A stretch of DNA of 64,000 nucleotides from Actinomyces bovis (GCF_900444995.1 NZ_UAPQ01000001.1:620001-684000); one strand, 5' to 3'. Counted from the first letter of the stretch, positions 11,026 to 19,578 are shown. Translations and numbers: made by a program. Notes: generated by a model from the letters alone, not told the origin.

Positions 11026-11029
11026 GGGC

Positions 11030-11698
11030 TCAGGCTCCCTTCACGGCAGTGCGGACGACGACCACAGAGCCCTTGGGGCCGGGGATGGCACCGTTGACGA
11101 GGAGGTAGCCCTTCTCGGCGTCGACGCCACGGACCTTGAGGTTCTGGACCGTGCGCTGGACGTGACCCATGTGGCCAGCCATGCGCAGGCCCTTGAAGAT
11201 GCGTCCGGGGGTGGCGCAGGCGCCGACGGAGCCGGGCTTGCGGTGGTTGCGGTGGGCACCGTGGGAGGCGGAGACGCCGGCGAAGCCGTGACGCTTCATA
11301 ACGCCCGCGAAGCCCTTGCCCTTGGTGGTGCCGGTGACGTCGACCAGCTGGCCGGTCTCAAAGACGTCGGCGCCGAGTTCCTGGCCGGCCTCGTACTCGC
11401 CGGTGAGGGAGGTGCGAACCTCCGCGACGTGGCGGCGGGGGGCGGCACCGGACTTGGCGAAGTGGCCCTTGAGGGGCTTGGTGAGCTTGCGCTCGTCGAT
11501 CTCGCCGTAGGCCAGCTGGAGGGCCTCGTAGCCATCGGTCTCGATGGTGCGGATCTGGGTGATGACGTTCTTGTCGACGCGGACAACGGTGACGGGGCGC
11601 AGGACCCCGTTCTCGTCCCAGACCTGCGTCATGCCGAGCTTGGTGCCAAGCAGCGCCTTGGTGGGCGCGGCGGGCGCCGGCGTGGTGTGCGTAGTCAT
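11030..11698 (-). CDS. rplC: 50S ribosomal protein L3 (uL3)
   Basis: A 222-residue protein with [15 protein letters not shown] at the N-terminus and [17 protein letters not shown] in the loop that reaches the peptidyl-transferase centre. About 15 extra Thr/Ala/Pro residues precede the usual start. Confidence 0.97.
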   Translation of the reverse strand: MTTHTTPAPAAPTKALLGTKLGMTQVWDENGVLRPVTVVRVDKNVITQIRTIETDGYEALQLAYGEIDERKLTKPLKGHFAKSGAAPRRHVAEVRTSLTGEYEAGQELGADVFETGQLVDVTGTTKGKGFAGVMKRHGFAGVSASHGAHRNHRKPGSVGACATPGRIFKGLRMAGHMGHVQRTVQNLKVRGVDAEKGYLLVNGAIPGPKGSVVVVRTAVKGA

Positions 11699-11709
11699 GT
11701 CGTGGAACC

Positions 11710-12018
11710 TCAGAGCTTGATCTCGATGTTGACGTCGGCGGGCAGGTCGAGACGCATGAGCGAGTCGACGGCCTTCGGCGTCGGGTCAACGATGTCAATC
11801 AGCCGCTTGTGGGTGCGCATCTCAAAGTGCTCGCGGCTGTCCTTGTACTTGTGGGGCGACCGGATGACGCAGAACACGTTCTTCTCGGTCGGCAGCGGCA
11901 CCGGACCCACGACCGTCGCACCGGCGCGAGTGACCGTGTCAACGATCTTGCGCGCGGAGGAGTCAATGACCTCGTGGTCGTAGGACTTGAGCCGGATGCG
12001 GATCTTCTGTCCCGCCAT
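11710..12018 (-). CDS. rpsJ: 30S ribosomal protein S10 (uS10 / NusE)
   Basis: The 102-residue protein begins [19 protein letters not shown] and contains [19 protein letters not shown], fully typical of S10, which also acts in antitermination as NusE. It is the first gene of the S10 cluster. Its upstream region (12019 onward) holds unusual repeats. Confidence 0.98.
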   Translation of the reverse strand: MAGQKIRIRLKSYDHEVIDSSARKIVDTVTRAGATVVGPVPLPTEKNVFCVIRSPHKYKDSREHFEMRTHKRLIDIVDPTPKAVDSLMRLDLPADVNIEIKL

Positions 12019-12054
12019 GGCGCCTAACCTCTCTTACTTTCGATGACCGGTCCA

Positions 12055-12073
12055 CGCGCTCGGGCGTGTCGCG
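12055..12073. repeat. 19-bp repeat CGCGCTCGGGCGTGTCGCG, copy 1
   Basis: It is identical to the copy at 12283-12301 and lies 37 bp upstream of the rpsJ start, in the probable leader of the S10 operon. Confidence 0.75.
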
Positions 12074-12282
12074 AGAGGCGACGTACTCAAGCTCCGCTGT
12101 GAAGGTGGATGTGGCCGGTCCGGACACACGGAAACCCGGCGGTAACCGGGTCCGTCAGACTGGTTCCCAGGACGACCCCGGGAGGTGGCTTCGGCGGACT
12201 GCTCCGCTTCGGCCAGCCAACGGTATCAGCGGGGGGCGGTGGGGTGTTAGCCGCAAAGCTGTGAGACCGCCCACCCGACACC

Positions 12283-12407
12283 CGCGCTCGGGCGTGTCGC
12301 GTGTGTCTGCTCGGGGGGTGCCGCTCGCGCCTGGGCGTGTCGCGCCTGCCTGCCTGGGGCCCGCCCGCGCTCGGGCATGTTGCGCATACCTGCCTGGGGC
12401 CCGCCTG
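12283..12407. repeat. Three tandem 40-43 bp units carrying the 19-bp repeat
   Basis: Units start at 12283, 12326 and 12366. Each opens with CGCGCTCGGGCGTGTCGCG or a variant differing at about two positions. The last two units share the following CTGCCTGGGGCCCGCC. No open frame is supported across them. Confidence 0.75.
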
Positions 12408-12465
12408 CCAGCCGCGCTCCCCTTAGAGCCTCACAGCAGCCCCACACGACAAGTCCCCCACAGAG

Positions 12466-12575
12466 TTCGGACAACCTTCCCCCGTTCGGACAACCTTCTG
12501 CCGTTCGGACAACCCACGACCGCGCGAAAGGTTGTCCAAAGGGCGTTCGGTTGTCCAAACAGGTAAAGGTTGTCC
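12466..12575. repeat. Array A: six GGACAACC motifs in inverted groups (3 + 3)
   Basis: Three motifs read TTCGGACAACC on the plus strand (from 12466, 12485 and 12504) and three read GGTTGTCC (about 12529, 12548 and 12567). They lie either side of ACGACCGCGCG. The arrangement can fold into a long imperfect hairpin or offer several protein-binding sites. The central ACGACCGCGCGAAAGGTTGT is shared with array B. Confidence 0.8.
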
Positions 12576-12696
12576 ACTGGACCCAAAGATGTTCGTTAGG
12601 CCTTTGGTTACGATTGGGCTGCCTTCTTCGGCACCTTCCCCCGGATCACCCAGTGTCCAGCCGGGGAGGAAAGGAGCCAGGGAGGAGGTGAGGGCC

Positions 12697-12840
12697 ATGT
12701 CCAAACCCAAGGGCAAGGGCAAGAAAGTCCAACAGGACAAGGAAACGGCCCGGAAAGTGAGCGCAATCATTAACTCCAGCGCTCGCCTTATCCGGGCCGT
12801 CAGTGTCCTTTTGGATGCCCTCGGTAAGTGGTTCGACTGA
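12697..12840 (+). CDS. Small basic 47-residue protein, function unknown
   Basis: I do not recognise this protein. The ATG at 12697 follows a near-consensus AGGAGG (about 12684-12689) at ideal spacing. The product has a Lys/Gln-rich N-terminus (MSKPKGKGKKVQQDKE) followed by an amphipathic or hydrophobic helix (SARLIRAVSVLLDALGKWF). A hairpin at 12854-12886 follows 13 bp after the stop. It is one of very few plus-strand genes here and lies between GGACAACC arrays A and B. A membrane-active peptide or small nucleic-acid-binding protein would fit the composition, but neither is shown. Confidence 0.65.
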   Translation: MSKPKGKGKKVQQDKETARKVSAIINSSARLIRAVSVLLDALGKWFD

Positions 12841-12853
12841 GCCGCCTACCTCG

Positions 12854-12886
12854 GGGAGCCATCCGGGTTACAGCCGGGTGGCTCCC
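12854..12886 (+). terminator. Hairpin after the small 47-codon gene
   Basis: GGGAGCCATCCGG pairs with CCGGGTGGCTCCC, a 13-bp stem with one G-U pair in RNA and a short loop, just after the stop codon. It supports the 47-codon gene as a transcribed unit. Confidence 0.75.
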
Positions 12887-13053
12887 TACCATTATGCCCC
12901 ACAAACACACTCTTGTCAGGCCCCGGACGGCAGCGCGTGCTGACCGGGCTACGGCTGACGCGGTTGCAGGCCCCCACTACCTGCGCAAACGGCAGACCCA
13001 CGCAACCCGCGGAGCACACACGGCGTAGAACCTGTCCGGCGAACACGACAGTC

Positions 13054-13128
13054 TTTGGACAACCTTCCGCCCTTTAGACAACCTACGACCGCGCGAAAGG
13101 TTGTCCGAACGGCAGAAGGTTGTCCGAA
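13054..13128. repeat. Array B: four GGACAACC-type motifs in inverted groups (2 + 2)
   Basis: TTTGGACAACCTT and TTTAGACAACCTA face AAAGGTTGTCCGAA and GAAGGTTGTCCGAA across ACGACCGCGCG, the same centre as in array A. It starts 12 bp past the stop codon of the toxin-antitoxin-like ORF, so it may act as a strong hairpin for that transcript. The gap 12887-13053 holds nothing I can identify. Confidence 0.8.
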
Positions 13129-13139
13129 TGGACCTGAGA

Positions 13140-13475
13140 TCAGGCGACCACTTGGGTTTCTCGCCTCAGGTACTCCTCCACAGCTTTGCGAATAACCGCG
13201 CTGGCGGTTGTGCTCCGCGCCTGGACGTACTTGGTCAGGGCTTCATCTGTGGCAGGGCTGAAGCGCACATGGCGGGCTGGAGACCGCCCGGCGCCGGTTG
13301 CCCGGACCTCACCAAGGTTGGGACGCCCCCGGAAGATCGTTTCTAGCTCGTCATCGCTTACGCGAGTGCCGGCGTCATGTCGGTGAAAGCTCCGCAGCGG
13401 CTTGACCCGCCCCGCGACGATGTCTTCATCGTAGGCGTCGTAATAGGTGTCCTCGTCATCTCTTTGAGCCACCAT
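13140..13475 (-). CDS. Ribbon-helix-helix antitoxin-like protein from an internal start
   Basis: The internal ATG at 13475 has AAGGAG about 5 nt upstream (CCAAGGAGACGACATG), which strongly suggests independent initiation of a 111-residue protein. Its C-terminus HVRFSPATDEALTKYVQARS then AVIRKAVEEYL matches CopG/RHH antitoxins. The N-terminal part is acidic (DDEDTYYDAYDED) and contains DDELETIFRGRP, a pattern common in such antitoxins. It would bind its own promoter as a dimer and neutralise the upstream module. Read without a stop from the toxin frame, it would also be the tail of the fusion. Confidence 0.7.
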   Translation of the reverse strand: MVAQRDDEDTYYDAYDEDIVAGRVKPLRSFHRHDAGTRVSDDELETIFRGRPNLGEVRATGAGRSPARHVRFSPATDEALTKYVQARSTTASAVIRKAVEEYLRRETQVVA

Positions 13476-13784
13476 GTCGTCTCCTTGGTTTCCTTCGTTA
13501 CTGCGGACTCTGGCATCAGGCCGACGGGACCAGGTGACGGTACAGTCGGTGACTTCCATGGCGTGAAAGATCTTGTAGGTGCCTCGGTATGTGATTGTGA
13601 CGCCTACTTCAATGTAACGCAGAGCCCGCATATGGGGCAGACCAACGAACATAAAGCTCTTGTCACCTGAGCGCCGAGGCGGAAGTACCGCATAACCCGC
13701 ATGATGTAGCACGGCATACACAGCGTCCGTGCGCGGGATTCCCTGTTTGTCTGCGGCGGAGGAGAACTCGAACTGCACGAGCAT
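13140..13784 (-). CDS. Toxin-antitoxin-like fusion ORF (BrnT-like domain + RHH domain)
   Basis: One uninterrupted frame of about 214 codons encodes two modules normally made by separate genes. Residues about 1-80 (MLVQFEFSSAADKQG to YKIFHAMEVTD) resemble small actinobacterial toxins of the BrnT/DUF4258 type, with FVGLP, YIEVGV and IFHAM features. The C-terminal half is a CopG-like ribbon-helix-helix antitoxin. ATG at 13784 was chosen; a TTG at 13805 is in frame upstream. The ancestral toxin stop appears to be missing. The family assignment of the first half is tentative. Confidence 0.6.
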   Translation of the reverse strand: MLVQFEFSSAADKQGIPRTDAVYAVLHHAGYAVLPPRRSGDKSFMFVGLPHMRALRYIEVGVTITYRGTYKIFHAMEVTDCTVTWSRRPDARVRSNEGNQGDDMVAQRDDEDTYYDAYDEDIVAGRVKPLRSFHRHDAGTRVSDDELETIFRGRPNLGEVRATGAGRSPARHVRFSPATDEALTKYVQARSTTASAVIRKAVEEYLRRETQVVA

Positions 13785-13820
13785 TATGGTAACACCATTT
13801 TTCAAGCTTGCCTACCCCAG

Positions 13821-13884
13821 TCAGCGCCCCCAAGCCCCAGCGCCCCAAGCGCCCAAGCCCCCAGGCCCCCATGCGCCCGCCCCC
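13821..13884 (-). promoter_or_regulatory. G-run tract upstream of the toxin-antitoxin ORF
   Basis: On the minus strand this tract has about eight runs of three or more G separated by short loops, enough for a G-quadruplex. It lies 37-100 bp upstream of the likely start at 13784. A regulatory role is inference; it could be simple low-complexity sequence. Confidence 0.35.
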
Positions 13885-13907
13885 TCTCACAAAGCCTCTT
13901 ACAAAAC

Positions 13908-13944
13908 CGCGTGAGCGGCGCGGTATCCCCGCACCGCTCACGCG
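13908..13944 (-). terminator. Hairpin after the broken adhesin gene
   Basis: CGCGTGAGCGGCGCG pairs with CGCACCGCTCACGCG: 15 bp with one mismatch. It lies about 20 bp beyond the adhesin stop at 13965. The core is shared with hairpins at 1982-2026 and 21541-21587. Confidence 0.65.
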
Positions 13945-13964
13945 ATCGCACAGGCTCGGGCGTT

Positions 13965-16249
13965 TCAGGCCGTGGCAGCACCCTCACAACGCCGTCGCAC
14001 CCAGAGGCCGAAGGCCAGCGCAGTCACCGCCAAGCTACCTCCGCCAATAAGGAAGCTGTCTGCACCCAGCCCACCGGTAAGCGGCAGGAAGGGCACGGCC
14101 GTCTTCTCATTGGTGAAGGCCTCAGCAAACTGGTAATCGGGCTTGGCGGCGCTGAGTTCAAAGGGCCGCGGCGTCTTGTCCAGCTTGTAGCCAGCGGGGG
14201 CGGCGGCCTCCACTAGGCGGTACTCCCCCAGCCCCAGGCCGGTGAGCCGGAAGGCCCCCGGCTGAGGGTCGGCGTCCTTATAAGCGCCGACCTCACACGG
14301 GGCGGCCACACAGTCGCTCACCTTGGTGTCAGCCGGCACCTGCGGCCCGCTGAGTTCCCAGACTGAGCTTGACAGGGGCTTGCGGTTGGCGGCGTCCACC
14401 TTGTTCCAGGTGACTGACCCTTCCTGGCGGTGGTTGATGACGCCGTTCTCCCGGACCTTCCCTTCTGCTGCCTTCAGGACCGCGTCCGGTTTGGCGGCAG
14501 TGATCTCCTCGAAGTCCAGGGTTCCTTCCAAGGGCTTGAACCCTCTGGGAGCGTCCTTCTCCTGGATCGAGTATTGACCCGGCGCGAGCCCGCTCACCTT
14601 GAACTGCCCCTCAGCCGGGTCCTCGTCCTTAAAAGGCCCCGAGGCGCAGGGCCCCTTGACACAGTCGGCGACGACGACGCCCGCCGCAGGCTCCTTGGGG
14701 CCAGTCAGGGTCCAGCTGGAGGCGGCGAGCTTGCCGCCATTGGTGTCCACTTTGTTCCAGGTGAGGGTGCCGCGCTTGTCGGTGGCGGTGGTGCAGGCGT
14801 CGTTGTTGTCGATGCCGTCCACGTCGCCTTCCATTTTGACCACGTTGTAGATGCCTTTGGCGGGGTCCGGGGCGGGGCCGGTGGCGGCGCACTGACCGAG
14901 AGCAGCCATCCCGGCCTCAGTGATCTTGGAAGGAACGACGGCGTAGGTGACCTGCACTTTGTGGGTCTGGGAGGCATTTGGCGCAAGCTTGTCGCCGGCG
15001 GTGACCTGGTAGGAGGAGCCCGCTGCAGGTACCTGGACATCGTCAACCAACACTTTGGAGATGGTGAAGCCCTCCGGCCGGCCTGGGGTGTCGGTGACTG
15101 CCGGGGAGGTGGCCTCCGCCTTGCCTTTGTTGGTTACCTTCACCTGGTAGTTGCGCACCAGGCTGTTGGTATTAGAGGTGATCTCGGCGGGACCATCGGT
15201 GCCCGTCTTCTCGACGGCGAAGCTGGGCTTGGTGAAGGTATTTGTGGCCTTCACCTCGACCTTCGTGCTGTTGTCGGCGAACTTGAGCGTGGCGGTGCCG
15301 TTGCCCGCGTCGGTGAGCTGGGCGCCAGAACCCGTATTCACTAGGGAGTAGGAGACCTGTACCCCTGCAGGCAGGTCTTTCTCCCGGATCGTGCAGGTGC
15401 TTGTGGTGCGGGTGGGGGCGGCTGTGGTGGTGCTGCCCGCTGCGATCGGCTCCAGCGCGGTGAAGCCGTCCCCTTGGGCACTTGTATTCGAAGGTGTATT
15501 TGCCGCCGAGGGCGGGCGCATCTCCGGCCACCGCCTTGGTGATCGTGAAGCTGGTCTGCTTGCCAGATCCCTGGCCACCAGCCCCGGGAACGGTGGCGTG
15601 ATTGGAGAGGGTCTCGTTGCCCTCAGGGCCATCGGTGATACGAGCGGTGTTCTGCAGCTTCTCCATATCCTTGTAGGAGGGCTGGACCGGGCCTGAGAAG
15701 GAGAACATCAGGGACTCTTTGAAATAGATATACCGACCGAAGACATCAGGCTTGAGCTTCAGGATGATGCCTTTGGCGCCGTCTGACTCACAGCTAAAGC
15801 GGTCAGAGCTAAGCGCCTTGCCTTCTAAGTTCAACTTGTAGGTCGGGCCAGGAGTTCTATCTACCAATCTCACACCCTGGCAAGACAGGGAGTAACCAAC
15901 CCCTCCGGGGTCCTTAATTACTACGGGCTGGCGGTGGTCACCCTTAAGGGGTGTGGCGACAAAAATATCCCACATGACCAAGTTCTGCTCTTCCCAGATG
16001 AAGCCCGTCGTCTTGAAACTCCGCTGAAAATCTCCTGAAGGTGGGTCTGGCAGCAGGTGGCCTTTAAGTGTACCTACACGCCCGCGGCAGCTATCAAAGG
16101 CCAGGTCGTATTTGCGATCCTTGGGGGTCGACTCAGCCCAGCCTACGCTCATATGGGCCGTGCCCTTGATATCTGAGTGGGTATTGGCGTAGCTGGTAAG
16201 GGTGAAGGTGCCGACGTTTCCGTTAAACACACCTTTGGCCACTTCTTCG
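13965..16249 (-). pseudogene. Pilus-tip-type adhesin, 3' part, frameshifted and split by a transposon
   Basis: This is the C-terminal part of an LPLTG-anchored adhesin. From 16249 the frame reads EEVAKGVFNGNVGTFTL, continuing the adhesin fold begun at 21441-21075, and runs to KYTFEYKCP. It then shifts at the G run on the minus strand (plus-strand C run 15470-15473). The remaining frame carries a DUF11-like domain, two SpaA-type modules (TLTWNKVD and SVTWNKVDAANRK), the E-box-like VEAAAPAGYKLD, and the sorting signal LPLTGG with a membrane helix and RRR tail. Removing one base and the transposon rebuilds 880 residues with the 5' piece. As read the gene cannot make full-length protein. Confidence 0.85.
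16242..16249. repeat. Left 8-bp flank of the composite transposon
   Basis: CTTCTTCG here and GTTCTTCG at 21075-21082 agree at 7 of 8 positions. ISL3 elements typically duplicate 8 bp, so this is a likely target duplication with one change. Confidence 0.65.
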
Positions 16250-17694
16250 GGCTCTTCCCAATCAACGGTGTAGGTGTCGTTTGAACCCGTCGGCTTCCAG
16301 GAGGCTGCGGGCGATGTAGTGGGTGAGGTTGCGCAAGCCCGGGGCGATGCCGCGCAGGTGTTCCAGGCGGCCGTTGATCGCTTCTGTGGGGCCGTTGGAT
16401 GTGCCAGGGCGGTCGAAGAACGCGAGCACGTCGTCGGCGCGTCGAGCCAGGGTGCATCCCAGGCGGGCGACCTCGGGCAGCCCGGCCGGGACACCGGTGG
16501 CGATGGTGTCGATGAGCGCGGTCATGGTGGCCTTCCCGGTCGCTCGGTCGGGGTCGCGGTAGGCGGCGATCATCCGCTGATAGACGCTCCAGGTGACCTC
16601 GACCGCGGTGTGACGCTCATCGGCGAACAAGTCCTGCAGGCGCGTCTTCGCCCGGTCGGTGAGCAGGTCGGCGCCGGTGTGCAGGCTGCGACGGGCCCGG
16701 TACAGCGGGTCGCCGGCGCGGCCACGGCGGCCGAAGATGTCCTGCTGGGTGCGACGTCGGCACTCGTCCAGGACATCGGCGGCTAGGTGGACCACGTGGA
16801 AGGGGTCCATCACCGTCACCGCCTGTGGGACCTCCTCGACGGCAGCGGTCTTGAAACCCGTGAATCCGTCCATGGCGATGGCCTCGATGCCATCGCGCCA
16901 GGCCTGGTCGCGCTGGCCCAGCCAGGTCTTGAACACGGCCTTGGACCGGCCCTCGATCATGTCGAGCAGCCGAGCGGTCCCGGTCCCGTCGCGTACACCG
17001 GTGAGGTCGATGATGACGGTGACGTACTTGTCGCCCTTGCGGGTGTGACGCCACACGTGCTCGTCCACGCCGATGACTTTCACGCCCTCGAAGCGGGTGT
17101 TGTCGCTGATCAGGACCCTGCGACCCTCGGCCAGGACGGCGGTGTTCGCGGTGTCCCACGCCACCCCGAGCGCCTCGGCGATGCCAGACATGGACAGGTG
17201 GGCGACGACGAGCCCTTCCAGCGCCCACGCCAACGCGGTACGGGTGAGCTTGGACCGCGGGGCCGCCGCGCAGGAGAGGTCCTGGCGCCACACCTGCCCG
17301 CACCCGGTGCAGCGGTAGCAGCGCAGCCGCACCCGCAGGATCGTGGGGCGCCACCCCAGCGGCGCGTGGGCGAGTTCACGCACGGTGCTGTCCCGCACCC
17401 GCCCCTGGCACCCACACCGGCGACACCACCGATCCTGCGCGACGACACGGCAGGCCAGCACCGCCCGATCCTGGTCCACGCGTTGCCCGACGGCCTGCAG
17501 GCCCAGGTCATCCAGCCCGGCGAAGGTGGTCACGTCGGGGGTAGTGAAGGTAGCGTCGCGCATGTCGAGGTCTTCCAGATCAGCGGTGTAGGAACCTTCA
17601 TCTTCGGCAGGCCTCGACCCCTACCCCAGCACCGACGCACCCACCCCCACCGCCCCCGCCGCGGCTCGACCTACACCCTCAACTGAGAAAAGCC
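16250..17694 (-). mobile_element. ISL3-family insertion sequence, copy 1
   Basis: A 1445-bp element with imperfect terminal inverted repeats. The left end reads GGCTCTTCCCAATCAACGG and the right end, read inward, GGCTTTTCTCAGTTGAGGG; both continue into TGTAGGT. It encodes one transposase. An equally long copy in opposite orientation occupies 19630-21074. Its inner flank (CTCAAACC) does not match its outer flank, so this copy did not insert here alone. Confidence 0.92.
16262..17563 (-). CDS. ISL3 family transposase, copy 1
   Basis: The 433-residue DDE transposase has N-terminal zinc-finger motifs (CRRCGCQGR and CYRCTGCGQVW). The helix-turn-helix region follows (MSGIAEALGVAWDTANTAV). The catalytic core contains GVDEHVWRHTRKGDKYVTVI, MDGFTGFKTA with VMDPFHVVHLA, and the C-terminal NGPTEAINGRLEHLRGIA supplying the acidic residue. 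Its protein is identical to that of copy 2, so duplication is recent. No lesion is seen and it is probably active. Confidence 0.95.
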   Translation of the reverse strand: MRDATFTTPDVTTFAGLDDLGLQAVGQRVDQDRAVLACRVVAQDRWCRRCGCQGRVRDSTVRELAHAPLGWRPTILRVRLRCYRCTGCGQVWRQDLSCAAAPRSKLTRTALAWALEGLVVAHLSMSGIAEALGVAWDTANTAVLAEGRRVLISDNTRFEGVKVIGVDEHVWRHTRKGDKYVTVIIDLTGVRDGTGTARLLDMIEGRSKAVFKTWLGQRDQAWRDGIEAIAMDGFTGFKTAAVEEVPQAVTVMDPFHVVHLAADVLDECRRRTQQDIFGRRGRAGDPLYRARRSLHTGADLLTDRAKTRLQDLFADERHTAVEVTWSVYQRMIAAYRDPDRATGKATMTALIDTIATGVPAGLPEVARLGCTLARRADDVLAFFDRPGTSNGPTEAINGRLEHLRGIAPGLRNLTHYIARSLLEADGFKRHLHR

Positions 17695-17798
17695 CTCAAA
17701 CCATAGTCCGAGTAGTTCTTAGCACTCAGGGGTGTGGTTTTTGCTTTCCGTTAGCGAGTATCGCTTAAGGGGGCAGACTCAGAAGTGGGAGTTATTTG

Positions 17799-18680
17799 CT
17801 AGGATACGTCTCTTCTGCACAGCAGAAAGGTGCCCAAAGACGCGCAAACCACCAGCCAGCAAATTATGAAAAGCAATGCTACTGAGCCTGAATGCAGCGC
17901 GTTCACCCCGGGCGAAGACAGAGCGCTAAGCACTTCAGTTCTGTCCAACGCGGTCGGAAGTGAACCAATATTCCCAGTCAAGGTGAACCCGTGCAGGACT
18001 TTGAAGAAGTTGGAAGATCCGGCCAACATTCCAATACCAAGCGTTTCAATACCGAAGGTCCAGCCAAGACCGAGCATCACAGCACCTAGGATCGACCTGG
18101 TCAGATACCCGAACAGAGACCCCAAAACTGCATATGAGAAGAGCCCGAGAGTTGTGGCACCAAGACCCAACATCGTTCCGCCGAAATCAAAGCCGAACCC
18201 CGTGCCTTGAATAGCAGTGAAAATAGTGGAGCAAATAGCTGCTGCAATAAAAGAATACAAAGCCATAATCAAGGAGACGACCGCCATGGTGACCAAGCGG
18301 CTAACTCCAAGCCACCAGCGCTTGGGGATTCTCGCCAAAAGCACACCCAAGGTCTTTAACTCGTAGTCGCTGCAGACCAGGATGGCTCCCACGACCACGC
18401 CAACAGGAATACCATATAGAGGTACAGAAGCAGTCACGTATTCACCCAACACCGATAAGTCGAGGCCTGCCCGTAGAGCTTCAGCAGCTTCAAGCCCGAT
18501 TGCATCGGTCGCAGTGTGGTAGAGGATGTACGGAATTACATAAGCAAAAATCACGATCTGCAAAACCCAGATGAGCACGGCTATCCGAATTGCCGGCTTA
18601 AGACTCGCCGCTTTCATATCTGTGCGAACGATCTGCCACAAGCCTGTTGACGAGCTTTTCTGAACACTAACAGCACTCAT
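17799..18680 (-). CDS. ABC-2 type transporter permease
   Basis: A 293-residue membrane protein with about six hydrophobic segments: a first one near residues 33-55 and a final one near 268-286. It lies one base downstream of the ATPase gene, so the two form one exporter. The architecture is like BcrB or lantibiotic-immunity permeases, but sequence alone does not show the substrate. It is the cargo of the composite transposon. Stretch 17695-17798 after its stop has no gene. Confidence 0.85.
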   Translation of the reverse strand: MSAVSVQKSSSTGLWQIVRTDMKAASLKPAIRIAVLIWVLQIVIFAYVIPYILYHTATDAIGLEAAEALRAGLDLSVLGEYVTASVPLYGIPVGVVVGAILVCSDYELKTLGVLLARIPKRWWLGVSRLVTMAVVSLIMALYSFIAAAICSTIFTAIQGTGFGFDFGGTMLGLGATTLGLFSYAVLGSLFGYLTRSILGAVMLGLGWTFGIETLGIGMLAGSSNFFKVLHGFTLTGNIGSLPTALDRTEVLSALSSPGVNALHSGSVALLFIICWLVVCASLGTFLLCRRDVS

Positions 18681-18681
18681 T

Positions 18682-19578
18682 TCACTGCTCCTTCCGAGTC
18701 ATCGACAGATAGGCGGCCTCTAAGGAGTCCCGTCGTTTGACGGACCTGACCTCGATGTCCCCCTTAACTAGGACCTTGACCAAATCTGATGCAGTCACAC
18801 CCTCCGGCAGATAGGCCAGAAGACTTGATCCGTCAACCTCAACCTTGATGCCCATGCCAGTCAACAGCTGCGAAGCCTTAGCTAGATCCCCCACCTGCAA
18901 CTCGAATGGAGCCTGGCCGTTGAACTGTTGACGAAGCTGCCCTGGCGTGCCAGTAGCCACAAGTTTGCCAGCCTCCAGGACGGTGACGGCGTCGCAAACT
19001 TGCTCAATCTCGCCAAGCAGATGGCTGGAAAGTAAAATTGTAGTTCCAGACTCCCGAAGGGTCCTCATCAAATCTCTGATTTCCGTAATCGCCAGAGGAT
19101 CCAGACCATTTACAGGCTCATCAAGAATCAGCAATTCGGGCTTACCCAAAAGGGCAATAGCTATTCCAAGCCGCTGCTTCATGCCAAGAGAGTACCGCGA
19201 GGCTTTATCTCCAGCTCGATTGGCTAGCCCGACAAGTTCGAGAATGCGCCCGCATTCAGCATCGTCCACACCGAAATATCCGGCAAATAGGGCCAAATTT
19301 TGCCTTCCACTAAGATGCTTGTAGAAAGCCGGCATCTCAATCAACCCACCCACATTGTGAGCCATCTGCCCAGCAGGGTGACCGAACACGCTAACGGTGC
19401 CGGATGTGGGGCGAATCAGATTAAATAGGCACTTCATCAACGTAGTCTTACCAGCACCATTCCTACCCACCAGCCCATGGATAGCACCCTTTTCCACGGA
19501 AAAATCGAGACCATCAAGCGCAATCGTTCCTGCCCGGTAGGTCTTGCTCAAGCCATGACAGTCAACAATTCTCTTCAC
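18682..19578 (-). CDS. ABC transporter ATP-binding protein (BcrA/lantibiotic-immunity-like)
   Basis: The 298-residue ATPase has Walker A GRNGAGKTT, signature YSLGMKQRLGIA, Walker B ELLILDEPVNGLDP and the H-loop SSHLL. The C-terminal extension of about 80 residues is typical of single-domain exporters that confer bacitracin or lantibiotic resistance. The GTG start at 19578 is preceded by AGGAGG. Only about 50 bp separate it from the IS copy 2 end, so the promoter is in that gap or reads out of the IS. Resistance to a peptide is a family-based inference. Confidence 0.9.
   Translation of the reverse strand: MKRIVDCHGLSKTYRAGTIALDGLDFSVEKGAIHGLVGRNGAGKTTLMKCLFNLIRPTSGTVSVFGHPAGQMAHNVGGLIEMPAFYKHLSGRQNLALFAGYFGVDDAECGRILELVGLANRAGDKASRYSLGMKQRLGIAIALLGKPELLILDEPVNGLDPLAITEIRDLMRTLRESGTTILLSSHLLGEIEQVCDAVTVLEAGKLVATGTPGQLRQQFNGQAPFELQVGDLAKASQLLTGMGIKVEVDGSSLLAYLPEGVTASDLVKVLVKGDIEVRSVKRRDSLEAAYLSMTRKEQ

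Larger units (their letters stand above)
12019..12696. other. Repeat-rich intergenic region upstream of rpsJ
   Basis: No convincing gene. The region separates the rpsJ operon (minus) from a small plus-strand gene. It contains four copies of a 19-bp repeat (12055-12407) and an array of inverted GGACAACC motifs (12466-12575). The S10 promoter should lie here, but I cannot place a confident -35/-10 pair. Confidence 0.6.

Noticed and set aside
12019-12600. Long plus- and minus-strand open frames upstream of rpsJ as genes
   Set aside because: They run through tandem repeats, have Pro/Arg/Ala-biased translations, no ribosome binding site and no recognisable domain.
12466-13128. GGACAACC arrays as a CRISPR array
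   Set aside because: Repeat cores are 8 bp, in both orientations, with irregular short spacing and no cas genes.
16250-17694. The two ISL3 copies as independent insertions
   Set aside because: Neither copy has matching flanks of its own; only the outermost flanks match.
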